Shown here: positions 1 to 6,667 of the stretch, piece after piece
How the letters are laid out: every line of letters starts with the position of its first letter
Numbering within the stretch: the first letter of the stretch is position 1
IMG/VR virus record: IMGVR_UViG_3300018405_000007
Span: 1-41,080 of that record
Direction: 5' to 3' (one strand)
Source: a virus
Length of the DNA stretch: 41,080 nucleotides
The notes under the pieces: model-generated
What the model was told of the DNA's origin: nothing
The model's input: the letters and a program-made list of their open reading frames with translations, nothing else
Databases searched by the model: none
Program-made: the position numbers and the translations under genes

Positions 1-123
1 CGCCGGCGCCGGCGCCCGAGTCGATGAACGTCGCGTCGGGCTCCCACTGGTCGATCTTGCGGGCGACGTGCCCGGCCAGCGTCATGTTGTCGACGCCGCG
101 GAACACCAGCGGGTCCATCGCGA
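1..123. repeat. Terminal direct repeat, left copy (identical to 40958-41080)
   Basis: The first 123 bases are identical to the last 123. The repeat lies inside the terminase large subunit gene, and joining the copies gives one uninterrupted reading frame. The simplest reading is a circular contig with an unremoved assembly overlap, giving a unit length of 40957 bases. A true packaged terminal repeat in the middle of terL would be unusual. Confidence 0.95.
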
Positions 124-937
124 TCAGGCCCTGGCGCGGGTAGACCACGCTGCGGTCGTCGCCGAAGCGGGCCGGGTCGACGCCCAGGATGCGCGGCGCA
201 TAGTCGTTCGAGCCCGGCGTGTGCTGGCGCCGGGCGGCAGTCTCGACGTCGGTCAGACTCAGGAGCTGGTCGTCGCCGGCGGCAGCGAAGTCGCACAGGT
301 ACTCGCGGGCCCAGGCCGTCGCGCTCATGGACGTGCGCAGCCGCTCGACCTCGGCCGGGTCCAGCGCGTCGGTGTCGTAGACCGTGTACCTGGCGCGTGC
401 CCAGCCCTCGCGGTTCTCGGCCGCGAAGAACAGGGAGCTGAACAGGTTGATGCCCTTGGGCGTGCCGATGAACCAGGCCCAGCCCTTCCGGTCGGACAGG
501 GCCGGCTGGATGATCTCGTCCCAGACCTCGGGCTTCATCTGGGCAACCTCGTCCATCACGGCGCCGTCCAAGCGCACGCCGCGCATGGCGTCGGGGTTGT
601 CCGCGCCAAAGATTCGGATGATTGCGCCGTTGTGCCTGAAGGTGACGGCCAGCTCGGACTCGTTGATCTCGACCGCGCCGTGCGGGATGAGCGGGGCGAC
701 CATCTGCTTGAGCCGGGCCCAGGCGATGATCTTGGCCTGCTTGAGGAAGGGGGCGACGTAGAAGTACAGCGGTAGCTCGTGCTCGCACTTGACCGCGGCG
801 TCGAGCAGTTTCTTCAGCGCGATCTCGGTCTTGCCGGCGCGCCGGTGCAGCGCCAGCACGATGAACCGGGCCCGCAGTCGGGCGCACTCGCGCTGCCACT
901 GGCGCATGGGGAGCCCGAACCGGATCGCCTGGCTCAC
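1..937 (-). CDS. terL: Terminase large subunit, N-terminal 312 codons (continues at the other end of the window)
   Basis: This is the packaging motor that translocates and cuts phage DNA at the portal. The GTG start at 937 overlaps the TGA stop of the small subunit (GTGA), as expected for translational coupling. Visible motifs are a Walker A loop HRRAGKT (residues 31-37), a Walker B VMDE ending in D129-E130, a coupling-type segment FIGTPKG near 157-163, and the nuclease start GVDPARFGDD with D254. D306 (TFIDSGAG) fits the second metal ligand. The frame runs off the left end and continues without break at 40957, giving 440 residues in all, near the usual size for this family. A later ATG (residue 11) is possible but would lose the coupling. 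It is read leftward, first in the packaging and head module. Confidence 0.95.
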   Translation of the reverse strand, partial: MSQAIRFGLPMRQWQRECARLRARFIVLALHRRAGKTEIALKKLLDAAVKCEHELPLYFYVAPFLKQAKIIAWARLKQMVAPLIPHGAVEINESELAVTFRHNGAIIRIFGADNPDAMRGVRLDGAVMDEVAQMKPEVWDEIIQPALSDRKGWAWFIGTPKGINLFSSLFFAAENREGWARARYTVYDTDALDPAEVERLRTSMSATAWAREYLCDFAAAGDDQLLSLTDVETAARRQHTPGSNDYAPRILGVDPARFGDDRSVVYPRQGLIAMDPLVFRGVDNMTLAGHVARKIDQWEPDATFIDSGAGAG

Positions 938-1329
938 TGCCCGCCCACCAGGTCGTCGAACTCGCTCACGATCTTGAGCTGGCCACGGACGTCGGCGTTG
1001 ACGTTCGCGTTGACCTGCGCCAGCCGGGCGTGCATGTAGGGGGCGGCGTCCTTGGCCAGGGTCGAAGCCTGGCCGATGGCCTCGCGGGCCGCGCGCCGCA
1101 TCTTCGCCGGCAGGTCCGCATCGCACTCGCCGATGAGCGCCGCGGCCTCGGCCTGGGCGGCCTCGGCGTGCAGCGCATCGGCGTGCTCGACGTGCTCGCG
1201 CATCGCGCGCAGCATCACCTCCAAGGGCGTGATGCCCTCGACCTGAGCTCGTGCTGCGATCTCCTGGCTGCGCTTATTGGCCTCGCCAGGCTTGCGCCCT
1301 GATCCGGGCCGTGCGCCACCTCGTGCCAC
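934..1329 (-). CDS. terS: Terminase small subunit
   Basis: The 131-residue protein begins MARGGARPGSGRKPGEANKR, the basic, glycine-rich N-terminus (GRPxGSGRKPG type) common to phage small terminases that recognise DNA. The rest is helical and Ala/Glu-rich, as in oligomerising TerS. The GTG start at 1329 is chosen because AAGGA lies about 7 bases upstream and no ATG fits. The stop overlaps the GTG of terL. A phage-type promoter (GGTACGCGTACC, 15 bases, TAGCCT) lies about 34 bases upstream, so terS is probably the first gene of a late transcript. TerS sequences diverge quickly, so the call rests mainly on position plus the N-terminal motif. Confidence 0.88.
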   Translation of the reverse strand: MARGGARPGSGRKPGEANKRSQEIAARAQVEGITPLEVMLRAMREHVEHADALHAEAAQAEAAALIGECDADLPAKMRRAAREAIGQASTLAKDAAPYMHARLAQVNANVNADVRGQLKIVSEFDDLVGGQ

Positions 1330-1362
1330 CTTTGAATCCTTTGAACAAAATCAATCGTCCAA

Positions 1363-1395
1363 AGGCTAAGGGGCTCACAACCAGGTACGCGTACC
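1363..1395 (-). promoter_or_regulatory. Candidate late promoter upstream of terS
   Basis: Reading leftward, the perfect palindrome GGTACGCGTACC (1395-1384) is followed by exactly 15 bases and then TAGCCT (1368-1363). Four other leftward units have the same 12-mer, spacing and hexamer arrangement. The predicted start would be near 1356, before the terS GTG at 1329. Confidence 0.65.
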
Positions 1396-1397
1396 GA

Positions 1398-1628
1398 TCA
1401 GCCGGCCACCGTGCGCCAGCTCACTGCGAACTGACCACGCCGGCGCATCTTCACGATGTCGGCGATGGTCGACTTGCCGACGCCGAACTTGTCGGCGAGC
1501 TTCTTGTAGCTCATGCCCTGCTCGTGAAGCTGACGGATCAGCTCGACCTCGTGATCGGTCAGCCGGGCGTGCTGGTGATCTTCACCGACGCGCAGGCCGC
1601 GCTCATTGACCCCTACCAGTTTCTTCAT
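1398..1628 (-). CDS. Small helix-turn-helix protein, candidate late regulator
   Basis: The 76-residue protein has a clear homeodomain/resolvase-like HTH at residues 24-62 (LTDHEVELIRQL, then YKKLADKFGVGKSTIADIV), of the type in HTH_38 and transposase-like DNA-binding domains. The tail is short and no catalytic domain follows. The start at 1628 is preferred because AAAGG lies about 9 bases upstream; a longer frame to 1655 has no better signal. It lies between the primase-helicase and terS, directly upstream of a late-type promoter. Regulation of late promoters or a packaging role is inferred from position; the family alone says only DNA binding. Confidence 0.75.
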   Translation of the reverse strand: MKKLVGVNERGLRVGEDHQHARLTDHEVELIRQLHEQGMSYKKLADKFGVGKSTIADIVKMRRRGQFAVSWRTVAG

Positions 1629-1823
1629 CCATAGCCGCCTTTCTCCAACGTGCATTTTTTTGCAGTGTTCCCCTGTTCCTCTGTTGACCCGTTTTCGCCT
1701 AACCTTTCCCCAGCCCTCTTTTTAGTCGTTTCTACCCTCCCCCTATAGAGAAGGAAGGGAACAAGGAGAACAAGGGGAAAAGGCCAGCAGCGGCGCGGGT
1801 TTAGCACGTACCCCATGCGTTCC
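1629..1823. other. Intergenic region with a purine/pyrimidine-biased tract
   Basis: This 195-base gap separates the primase-helicase from the small HTH gene and is clearly lower in GC than its surroundings. On the + strand 1744-1784 is almost all purine and contains GAACAAGG twice, with GGGAACAA recurring near 1851 in the adjacent gene. The opposite strand is C/T-rich. No good promoter or terminator could be assigned. A replication or regulatory role is possible but unsupported. Confidence 0.4.
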
Positions 1824-4031
1824 CTATCTCGCCGCATCGGGCCAGTGGAAGGGAACAACAGGCCGATAGCCCCAGATCACGCGCTCGCCATCGCGCACTT
1901 TTTTGCGCTCATAGCCCAGCGCGCGAAGCGCCGAGCCTGCGCGCAATTCTTCGCGCCGTGCGACGTGCTTGGGGTCGAGCCCCAGCGCACCCTTGAGCAC
2001 ATCGCCAACGCGCAAGAATTTGCGGGTTCGAGGCGCGTCGCCAGTCAGCGGGTCGGCTTCGTCGAGCCAGTGGTCGATGGCCTCCTCCCACGAATCGCGG
2101 ATCGTGTGCTCCTCGTGAACGTCGCCGGCGAGGCCCTCGGCGTCCTGGTAGTCGATGCCGATCAGGTCGTACATGGCCCTACCCTCGGCCCAGAGCTGCA
2201 GCCGGTCCCGGCGGATCGCGTCGACGTCGGCCTGGTGGACCCGCACCGGCAACCAGCGCCGGTTCCCGGTGTCGTCGGCCAGGAACTCGTCCTTGTTAGT
2301 CGTGCCCACGAACACGATGCGCCGGGGAAAGTTCACCGCGAACTCGCGGTACTTGGGCACCCAGGACTCGTGCGTCCTGGTGATGAACGCCTTGATCGTT
2401 TCGAGCTCGCGCGTGTGCAGGCCGCGCAGCTCGCCGATCTCGCCGATGAGGCGCCCGCGCATGCGCCTGGCCAGGTCGTCCTCCTTCTCGTGGAAGGACA
2501 CCTCGGTGAAGAAGTCGGTGGCCGGACACATGGCCGCGACGCCGGTGGACTTGCCCACGCCCTGCCCGCCCACCAGGATCGGCACCATGTCGGCCTTGAC
2601 GCCCGGCGTGACGACGCGCCCAGCGAGCGCGGTCCAGAGGTATTTCGACACCGCCCTGGTGTAGGGCGTGTCCTCGGCGCCGAAGTACCGGGCCAGGAAC
2701 TGCTCGACGCGCGGCACGCCGTCCCAGGTCTGCTGATCGAGCCAGGTCTGGGCCGAGTCGAACGGATGGTCGTCGGCCACCAGCAGCACCGAGTCGCGGA
2801 TCAGCTCGCGCCCGACCGGCTTGAACCCGCGACGTTCGAGCTGGATGCGCAGGCGCGAGTAGTCCGAGTCGGTGAACGCGGCCCACTGGTCGTCGGCCTC
2901 GCGCGCCCACATGATCTCGTCGCGGAACTGGTCGTACCTGATCTGCATGCCGCAGAAGTCAGGCCGCAGCAGCGCGAGCTGCAGGTTCTTCATCGTCGCC
3001 TCGATCCGCCCGGACCGATCACGCGAGAAGGCCGGCAGCGGCAGCGGCTCGGACGCCGGCGCCACGACCACCGCGAAGTCCTCGGCCAGGTAGCCGATGG
3101 CGTGCTGGAACTCGGAGTCGCCGCGGCCCGTGCAGTGCGCGTGCAGGCACTTGAAATGCCCCTGCTCGTATCCGTTCGTGCCGGCCGGGAAGTACACCGT
3201 CGAGCCGTCGCCGGCCGTGCCGCCCGAGTGCTCGTGCTCCCAGGGGCAGCGCACGTTCAGCGCGCCGTCGCGGTCCTGGCCCAGCACCAGGCCCTTGTTC
3301 TTCAGGAAGTCGGCCACGTCGTCGGCCATCGCGATGCGCTCGCCCTTCTTGCGCACGCTCACCTGACCCTGCTCGACCGGCTCGGTCGCGAACCGCTCGG
3401 CGAGCGCCGACCAGAGCGCCTCGAACTCGGCCAGGTCGAGCTCGGGGAACTCGGCGGGCAGGCCGCCCAACCACTCGTACCGGGCGCCCGAGGGGTGCGT
3501 GCCGATAGCCACGAACTGCTGGCCGGTGGCCAGAAACTCGACGACGCCGCCCTCGACGGTCATGCGCCGCTTGGGCAGCTCGCCCGGCAGCGCGAAGGCC
3601 AGCAGCACCTTGCCCGAGTTCACGCGCATGCGTGCCGGCAGTTGCTGGCCCAGGTGCGCGGCCACGAACAGGGTGATCTCCTCGGCGAGCTCGGTGTCGG
3701 GAACGTCGATGTCGAGCGCGCGGATCGTGCGGGTCTGCAGGCAGATACCGTAGTCACCCTGGCGCGCCCAGCGCGCGAGGTCCGCGTCGCTCGCTTGGTG
3801 CGCAGTCCAGCCGGCGATGCCGACGACGCGGCCGGCGCCGTTGTAGCGGCTCGGGGTCTTGCCGATGTCCTTGAGCTTGGAGTCGGGGTCGAGTTCGGCC
3901 AGGGGGTTCGACACGACCGGCAGCAGGTCGGCCCCCAGGCCCAGCACCAGGTCGAAGTGAGTCCAGTCGTCGGGACTGGCACCGTATGAGGCAGGAAGGC
4001 TGGCCATGTCTTTGTCTTTCTTCTGGGTCAT
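1824..4031 (-). CDS. Bifunctional primase-polymerase / VirE-type helicase
   Basis: The predicted 735-residue replication protein primes DNA synthesis and unwinds DNA. Residues ~15-220 resemble the bifunctional primase/polymerase fold (LGADLLPVV start, GICLQTRTIRALDIDVPD with the acidic metal-binding segment, then a GGVVEF strand). A zinc-binding segment follows: C262-P-W-E-H-E-H and C295-L-H-A-H-C300. The C-terminal half matches VirE/VapE-type P-loop proteins: Walker A GGQGVGKST at 488-496 and an acidic LIGEIGEL segment near 533, then FVGTTNKDEFLADDTGNRRW. The start at 4031 avoids overlap with the small gene ending at 4046; a second ATG at 4007 is also possible. It is read leftward after the Cro-like gene, so replication is split between both arms. 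Confidence 0.85.
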   Translation of the reverse strand: MTQKKDKDMASLPASYGASPDDWTHFDLVLGLGADLLPVVSNPLAELDPDSKLKDIGKTPSRYNGAGRVVGIAGWTAHQASDADLARWARQGDYGICLQTRTIRALDIDVPDTELAEEITLFVAAHLGQQLPARMRVNSGKVLLAFALPGELPKRRMTVEGGVVEFLATGQQFVAIGTHPSGARYEWLGGLPAEFPELDLAEFEALWSALAERFATEPVEQGQVSVRKKGERIAMADDVADFLKNKGLVLGQDRDGALNVRCPWEHEHSGGTAGDGSTVYFPAGTNGYEQGHFKCLHAHCTGRGDSEFQHAIGYLAEDFAVVVAPASEPLPLPAFSRDRSGRIEATMKNLQLALLRPDFCGMQIRYDQFRDEIMWAREADDQWAAFTDSDYSRLRIQLERRGFKPVGRELIRDSVLLVADDHPFDSAQTWLDQQTWDGVPRVEQFLARYFGAEDTPYTRAVSKYLWTALAGRVVTPGVKADMVPILVGGQGVGKSTGVAAMCPATDFFTEVSFHEKEDDLARRMRGRLIGEIGELRGLHTRELETIKAFITRTHESWVPKYREFAVNFPRRIVFVGTTNKDEFLADDTGNRRWLPVRVHQADVDAIRRDRLQLWAEGRAMYDLIGIDYQDAEGLAGDVHEEHTIRDSWEEAIDHWLDEADPLTGDAPRTRKFLRVGDVLKGALGLDPKHVARREELRAGSALRALGYERKKVRDGERVIWGYRPVVPFHWPDAAR

Positions 4032-4045
4032 GCGGAGCTCGGCCG

Positions 4046-4213
4046 TCAGAACGGCGCGGGCTCGAAGTCGTCGAGCGCGGCGCGCCGCTGCTCGGTGCGC
4101 TTGCGCGCGAGCTGCCGCACCTGCTCGGGCGTCAGCCTGGTGAACGGCCAGCTCGGCCACTGGCCGGCCGCGATCTCCTCGGCGGTCTGCAGCTCGATCT
4201 CGTCGGCCGTCAT
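4046..4213 (-). CDS. Small hypothetical protein between Cro-like gene and primase
   Basis: A 55-residue frame starts with ATG at 4213, overlapping the TGA of the upstream Cro-like gene (ATGA), and ends 14 bases before the primase-helicase start. The protein is acidic at the N-terminus (MTADEIELQTAEEIAAG), then Trp-rich (QWPSWPF), then basic and helical (TPEQVRQLARKRTEQRRAA). Stop-start coupling and tight packing support a real gene. I do not recognise a family; no membrane segment or zinc motif is visible. Confidence 0.65.
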   Translation of the reverse strand: MTADEIELQTAEEIAAGQWPSWPFTRLTPEQVRQLARKRTEQRRAALDDFEPAPF

Positions 4214-4446
4214 TGGGCCGACTCGGGCAGGTCCACGAGGTCGGCCAGGCGCGGCGAGATCAGGCGAGCGCGCGGGATGCCGAACTGCGCCTCGATCTCC
4301 AGGGCTCGGCGCACCGGGACCCAGCCGCGGCGCAGCCAGATCGACACCGCCTGCTGCGATACGCCCAGGCGCTCGGCGAGCGCGACCTGGTTGCCGGCTT
4401 GTTTCAGGGCGTCGGCAATGCCCGAGGGATGGTTGAGCTGGTTCAT
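4210..4446 (-). CDS. Cro/YdaS-like DNA-binding protein
   Basis: The protein is 78 residues long from the ATG at 4446. It carries a compact HTH: IADALKQAGNQVALAERLGV then SQQAVSIWLRRGWVPVRRAL, the pattern of YdaS/Cro proteins in lambdoid-type switches, including the characteristic W-x-R-R-G-x-V-P segment. It is divergent from the repressor at 4583 and is the first gene of the leftward transcript, exactly where Cro is expected. No Shine-Dalgarno is evident before 4446. An in-frame TTG at 4479 would add 11 residues and give an almost leaderless transcript. Role as the lytic-switch antagonist is inferred from family and position. Confidence 0.82.
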   Translation of the reverse strand: MNQLNHPSGIADALKQAGNQVALAERLGVSQQAVSIWLRRGWVPVRRALEIEAQFGIPRARLISPRLADLVDLPESAQ

Positions 4447-4479
4447 GGTGGAGGTGGGCTTTCTTGTAGTGATCGGCAA

Positions 4480-4509
4480 ATTTTACAATCGCCTAGTTGG
4501 ATTGTACAA
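4480..4509 (-). promoter_or_regulatory. Leftward switch promoter (PL/PR-like) for the Cro-like gene
   Basis: Reading leftward, TTGTAC (4509-4504) and TAAAAT (4485-4480) are separated by 18 bases, close to a sigma-70 promoter. The Cro-like gene lies downstream, and the inverted-repeat operator at 4485-4505 lies almost entirely within it, so repression by a switch protein is likely. Confidence 0.55.
4485..4505. promoter_or_regulatory. Operator-like inverted repeat in the switch region
   Basis: ACAATC (4485-4490) and GATTGT (4500-4505) are perfect inverted 6-base arms around 9 bases. An overlapping palindrome TTGTACAA sits at 4502-4509. GATTGT/ACAATC words recur at the second operator (5521-5541), which suggests that one regulator binds both control regions. 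Confidence 0.6.
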
Positions 4510-4523
4510 CAGGTCGATAGTGA

Positions 4524-4554
4524 TTGACGGGCCGCTCGGGGGTCGGGTTACAAT
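4524..4554 (+). promoter_or_regulatory. Probable repressor maintenance promoter (PRM-like)
   Basis: TTGACG (4524-4529) and TACAAT (4549-4554) lie 19 bases apart, upstream of the repressor ATG at 4583. The spacing is longer than optimal, consistent with a weak or activated promoter. A transcript would start near 4561. Confidence 0.45.
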
Positions 4555-4582
4555 GGCCAGATACAACCACTAGGTGGTAGTC

Positions 4583-5422
4583 ATGGCCACGACGTTCGGG
4601 GAAACGCTGCGCATGGATCGCGAGCGTTTGAAGATGTCCCAGGAGCAGCTCGCGAAGCTGCTGGACGTGTCGCAGCAGGCCGTCGCGAATTGGGAAGCGG
4701 GCACCGCCCACCCTCGGCGCGAGCGCCGCGCCCGCCTGCTGCAGATACTCGGACCGCAGTCCGAGCTCGCGAAGAACCCGCCACGCTTCGAGTTCATCGC
4801 AGCCGAGGATCAGCCGGTGAGCCCGCCAAGCTCGACACTACGGGGCCAACGACTTGAAGCGATAGAAATGGCGACGAACCCGGATTTCCGCCGGCAGTCG
4901 GAAGAAGCGGCGAAGCGGTTCGAGGAGAGCCGACGCAAGGTCGAGTCCACGCTGGCCCGCATCAAGATGCAGCAGGACGAGTTCTACGGGCGGCTGCCCG
5001 AGGAGCTGCGCCCCTACTTCGACGGGCGCATCACCGTCGGCGCCCAGACCCGGCAGCTCGACTACCTATCCCCGCGCTGGGGGATCGAGGTCAAGAACGC
5101 GCCCAACAACAGGTTCATGTCCTGGAGCTCGGCCGCGCCCGCCCTGGTCAAGCTCGCCGTCGTGCGCGGCATCGCCGACCAGCACCTGCGCCCGCCGCGC
5201 GAGTACGCGCTGATCTTCGTGAACGACGGCCTATCGCTGCGCGCCGACGGCTCGATGCAGAAGCTCATGTTCGACGCCGGCGTGCTCGGGATCAGCGTCT
5301 ACCAGGTCGAGTCCCACGCGCAGGCCGCCGACCTGGTGCGCCAGCTCGAACTCGAAGGCGAGGATGTCGCCGACGAGACAGACGAGGCCGTCGATTCCGA
5401 CCCCGAGAACCCGGCCGACTGA
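4583..5422 (+). CDS. CI-like repressor with an HTH and a nuclease-like C-terminal domain
   Basis: The protein has 279 residues. An XRE-type HTH lies at residues 5-57 (FGETLRMDRERLKMSQEQLA, LDVSQQAVANWEAG), the hallmark of phage repressors. A charged helical linker (~85-140) follows. The C-terminal part (~140-250) has no S24/LexA Ser-Lys peptidase. Instead it shows RQLDYLSP then WGIEVKN, with D160, E169 and K171 in the spacing of a PD-(D/E)XK core, followed by a helix and strands (EYALIFVND, ISVYQV). The ATG at 4583 follows AGGTGG. It sits divergent from the Cro-like gene between two operator regions, so lysogenic repressor is the likely role. The nuclease resemblance is an inference from motif order. 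Confidence 0.75.
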   Translation: MATTFGETLRMDRERLKMSQEQLAKLLDVSQQAVANWEAGTAHPRRERRARLLQILGPQSELAKNPPRFEFIAAEDQPVSPPSSTLRGQRLEAIEMATNPDFRRQSEEAAKRFEESRRKVESTLARIKMQQDEFYGRLPEELRPYFDGRITVGAQTRQLDYLSPRWGIEVKNAPNNRFMSWSSAAPALVKLAVVRGIADQHLRPPREYALIFVNDGLSLRADGSMQKLMFDAGVLGISVYQVESHAQAADLVRQLELEGEDVADETDEAVDSDPENPAD

Positions 5423-5443
5423 CCCCACCCCCCTCTGAAAACC

Positions 5444-5471
5444 AGCGCCCGCGAGCCGGGCGCTTCTTTTT
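5444..5471 (+). terminator. Rho-independent terminator after the repressor gene
   Basis: AGCGCCCG (5444-5451) pairs perfectly with CGGGCGCT (5457-5464) around a 5-base loop, followed at once by TCTTTTT. It should end the repressor transcript before the early promoter at 5507. Confidence 0.85.
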
Positions 5472-5506
5472 GTCCGAGCCCACAACAAAAAAGTCGTGGC
5501 GACCTG

Positions 5507-5534
5507 TTGCACAACCTCGGGATTGTGGTACGAT
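5507..5534 (+). promoter_or_regulatory. Early rightward promoter
   Basis: TTGCAC (5507-5512) and TACGAT (5529-5534) are separated by 16 bases. The -10 element is enclosed by a perfect operator (5521-5541). The promoter opens the long rightward early operon starting at 5590. Confidence 0.6.
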
Positions 5535-5541
5535 CACAATC
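5521..5541. promoter_or_regulatory. Operator overlapping the early promoter
   Basis: GATTGTG (5521-5527) and CACAATC (5535-5541) are perfect 7-base inverted arms around GTACGAT, which contains the -10 hexamer. Binding here would block RNA polymerase. GTTGCACAAC at 5506-5515 gives a further symmetrical element just upstream. Confidence 0.65.
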
Positions 5542-5542
5542 A

Positions 5543-5560
5543 ACAAGTCGTCGAACTTGT
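5543..5560. promoter_or_regulatory. Second inverted repeat downstream of the early promoter
   Basis: ACAAGT (5543-5548) and ACTTGT (5555-5560) are perfect inverted arms around CGTCGA. It lies immediately downstream of the predicted start point and may be another operator or an RNA hairpin in the leader. Confidence 0.4.
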
Positions 5561-5589
5561 GACCACAACCACCGAAAGGACCTCCTGCT

Positions 5590-5688
5590 ATGACCTCCGA
5601 AACCCTCCTCGATGCGGCCCTCGCGGTCGTGATCGGCCTGGCGCTCACCGCGCTGACCCTCGCCTGGTTCGACGTGCTGGTGCCCTGA
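5590..5688 (+). CDS. Small single-pass membrane protein, first gene of early operon
   Basis: A 32-residue peptide starts at 5590 with AAAGGA about 10 bases upstream and ends by overlapping the next ATG (ATGA at 5688). Residues 9-28 (AALAVVIGLALTALTLAWFD) form one strongly hydrophobic helix. Good ribosome binding site and stop-start coupling support expression. Its function is unknown; tiny early membrane peptides of this kind are common in phage early operons. Confidence 0.6.
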   Translation: MTSETLLDAALAVVIGLALTALTLAWFDVLVP

Positions 5689-6023
5689 TGGACCACACCG
5701 CCCTGTCCCGCCTGACCGACCGCGAGCTCCTGCTGCACGCGGACAACCACCGCGACCCGCTCACCTCGACCGACGTCGAGATCGAGCTGGCCAACCGCTT
5801 CGCGAACCTGGTCGAGCTCACCGAGATCGACGACGCGATCACCGAGCACGGCCTGGAGCGCGGCGACCTGCGCCCCCTGCTGGAGCTCCTGAACGACTTC
5901 AACGCGACCGACCTGAAGGCCCTGCGCCAGAAGCTCGAACGCGCCGACAAGTTCTACGACATCGCCAACGACGCCGGCGACGTGATCGCCCGGCTCAACA
6001 CCCTCGTCACCGAAACCCTCTGA
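5688..6023 (+). CDS. Early hypothetical protein
   Basis: The 111-residue acidic protein begins MDHTALSRLTDRELLLHADN and is predicted to be mostly helical (ELANRFANLVELTEIDDAIT, LRQKLERADKFYDIANDAGD). It is coupled to the preceding membrane peptide by an ATGA overlap. A 10-base gap holding GAAAGG separates it from the next gene. No catalytic or metal-binding motif is visible. I do not recognise a family; the operon position suggests an early host-takeover or replication accessory role. Confidence 0.75.
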   Translation: MDHTALSRLTDRELLLHADNHRDPLTSTDVEIELANRFANLVELTEIDDAITEHGLERGDLRPLLELLNDFNATDLKALRQKLERADKFYDIANDAGDVIARLNTLVTETL

Positions 6024-6033
6024 AAGGAAAACC

Positions 6034-6465
6034 ATGTTCCCCATCACCGTCACCGTCCACGACGCCGCCCAGCTCAACGCCATCATGGCCGCCCTGGGCA
6101 CCACCGGCCTGCAGCCCGCAGCCACCGCGCCCGTCGCCACCCCGGCGCCCAAGGCCGAGCGCGTCGCCAAGCCCAAGGCCGAGCCCAAGCCCGAGGCCGC
6201 CGAGGGAAACGCTGCTGCGGCCAGTTCCGAACCGGCGACCACCGCTGCACCCGCTGCCTCCTCGACCGCCTCCGAGCAGCCGGCCGCTGACGCCCCGGCC
6301 ATCACCATCGCCGACGTGAACGCCGCGATCATCGGCCTGGCCAAGGCCAAGGGCCGCGACGCCGCGGTCGCCGTGCTCAAGGAGTTCGGCGTCGCCAAGG
6401 CCCCCGAGCTCAAGCCCGAGCAGTACCCCGCCGTCGTCGCCGCCGCGAAGAAAGCGATGGCCTGA
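6034..6465 (+). CDS. Early protein with Ala/Pro linker and conserved C-terminal helical domain
   Basis: The protein has 143 residues. The N-terminal ~28 residues (MFPITVTVHDAAQLNAIMAA) form a short strand-helix. A low-complexity Ala/Pro/Lys/Glu linker covers ~30-90. The C-terminal ~50 residues (ITIADVNAAIIGLAKAKGRD, AVAVLKEFGVAKAPELKPEQ) form a compact helical domain of a type I have seen in phage early proteins of unknown role. The start has GAAAGG about 7 bases upstream. It is followed after 1 base by the next gene. The linker suggests a tethering or adaptor protein, which is an inference only. Confidence 0.78.
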   Translation: MFPITVTVHDAAQLNAIMAALGTTGLQPAATAPVATPAPKAERVAKPKAEPKPEAAEGNAAAASSEPATTAAPAASSTASEQPAADAPAITIADVNAAIIGLAKAKGRDAAVAVLKEFGVAKAPELKPEQYPAVVAAAKKAMA

Positions 6466-6466
6466 C

Positions 6467-6667
6467 ATGAACGGCAAGAAAGCCAAGGCCATGCGCCGCC
6501 TGGCCGAGCACATCACCTCGCGCAAGGGCCTGCCGGCCCGGCACGCGCACCAGGTCGACCTGGGCCTGGGCAACGTGCGCGTCGTCAACGCCGCGGACAC
6601 CACCCGCGGCCAGTACCGCGCGCTGAAGGCCGTCGTGCGCGCCGCCTACCGGAGGGCTGCAGCATGA
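6467..6667 (+). CDS. Small basic hypothetical protein
   Basis: The 66-residue basic protein ([20 protein letters not shown], ending [18 protein letters not shown]) overlaps the downstream nuclease gene by 4 bases (ATGA). Its charge suggests nucleic-acid contact. No named family is recognised. Tight coupling to the RecB-like nuclease points to the DNA replication or recombination module. Confidence 0.7.
   Translation: MNGKKAKAMRRLAEHITSRKGLPARHAHQVDLGLGNVRVVNAADTTRGQYRALKAVVRAAYRRAAA

Noticed and set aside
1-123. Genuine packaged direct terminal repeat
   Set aside because: The repeat sits in the middle of terL and behaves as a contig overlap; termini of this type normally lie outside essential genes.
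1737-1760. CTATAGGGGGAGGG-like word on the - strand resembling a T7 promoter end
   Set aside because: Only the last few bases match, no phage RNA polymerase gene is present, and the word does not recur at other genes.
1625-1858. 77-codon frame on the - strand across the primase-HTH gap
   Set aside because: Overlaps the end of the primase gene, has no recognisable composition and no suitable start; the gap looks regulatory instead.
1815-3989. Long open frame of 724 codons on the + strand
   Set aside because: It is antisense to the primase-helicase and composed of Arg/Leu/Val/Gly-biased shadow sequence, a common effect of high GC. The - strand frame carries real motifs.
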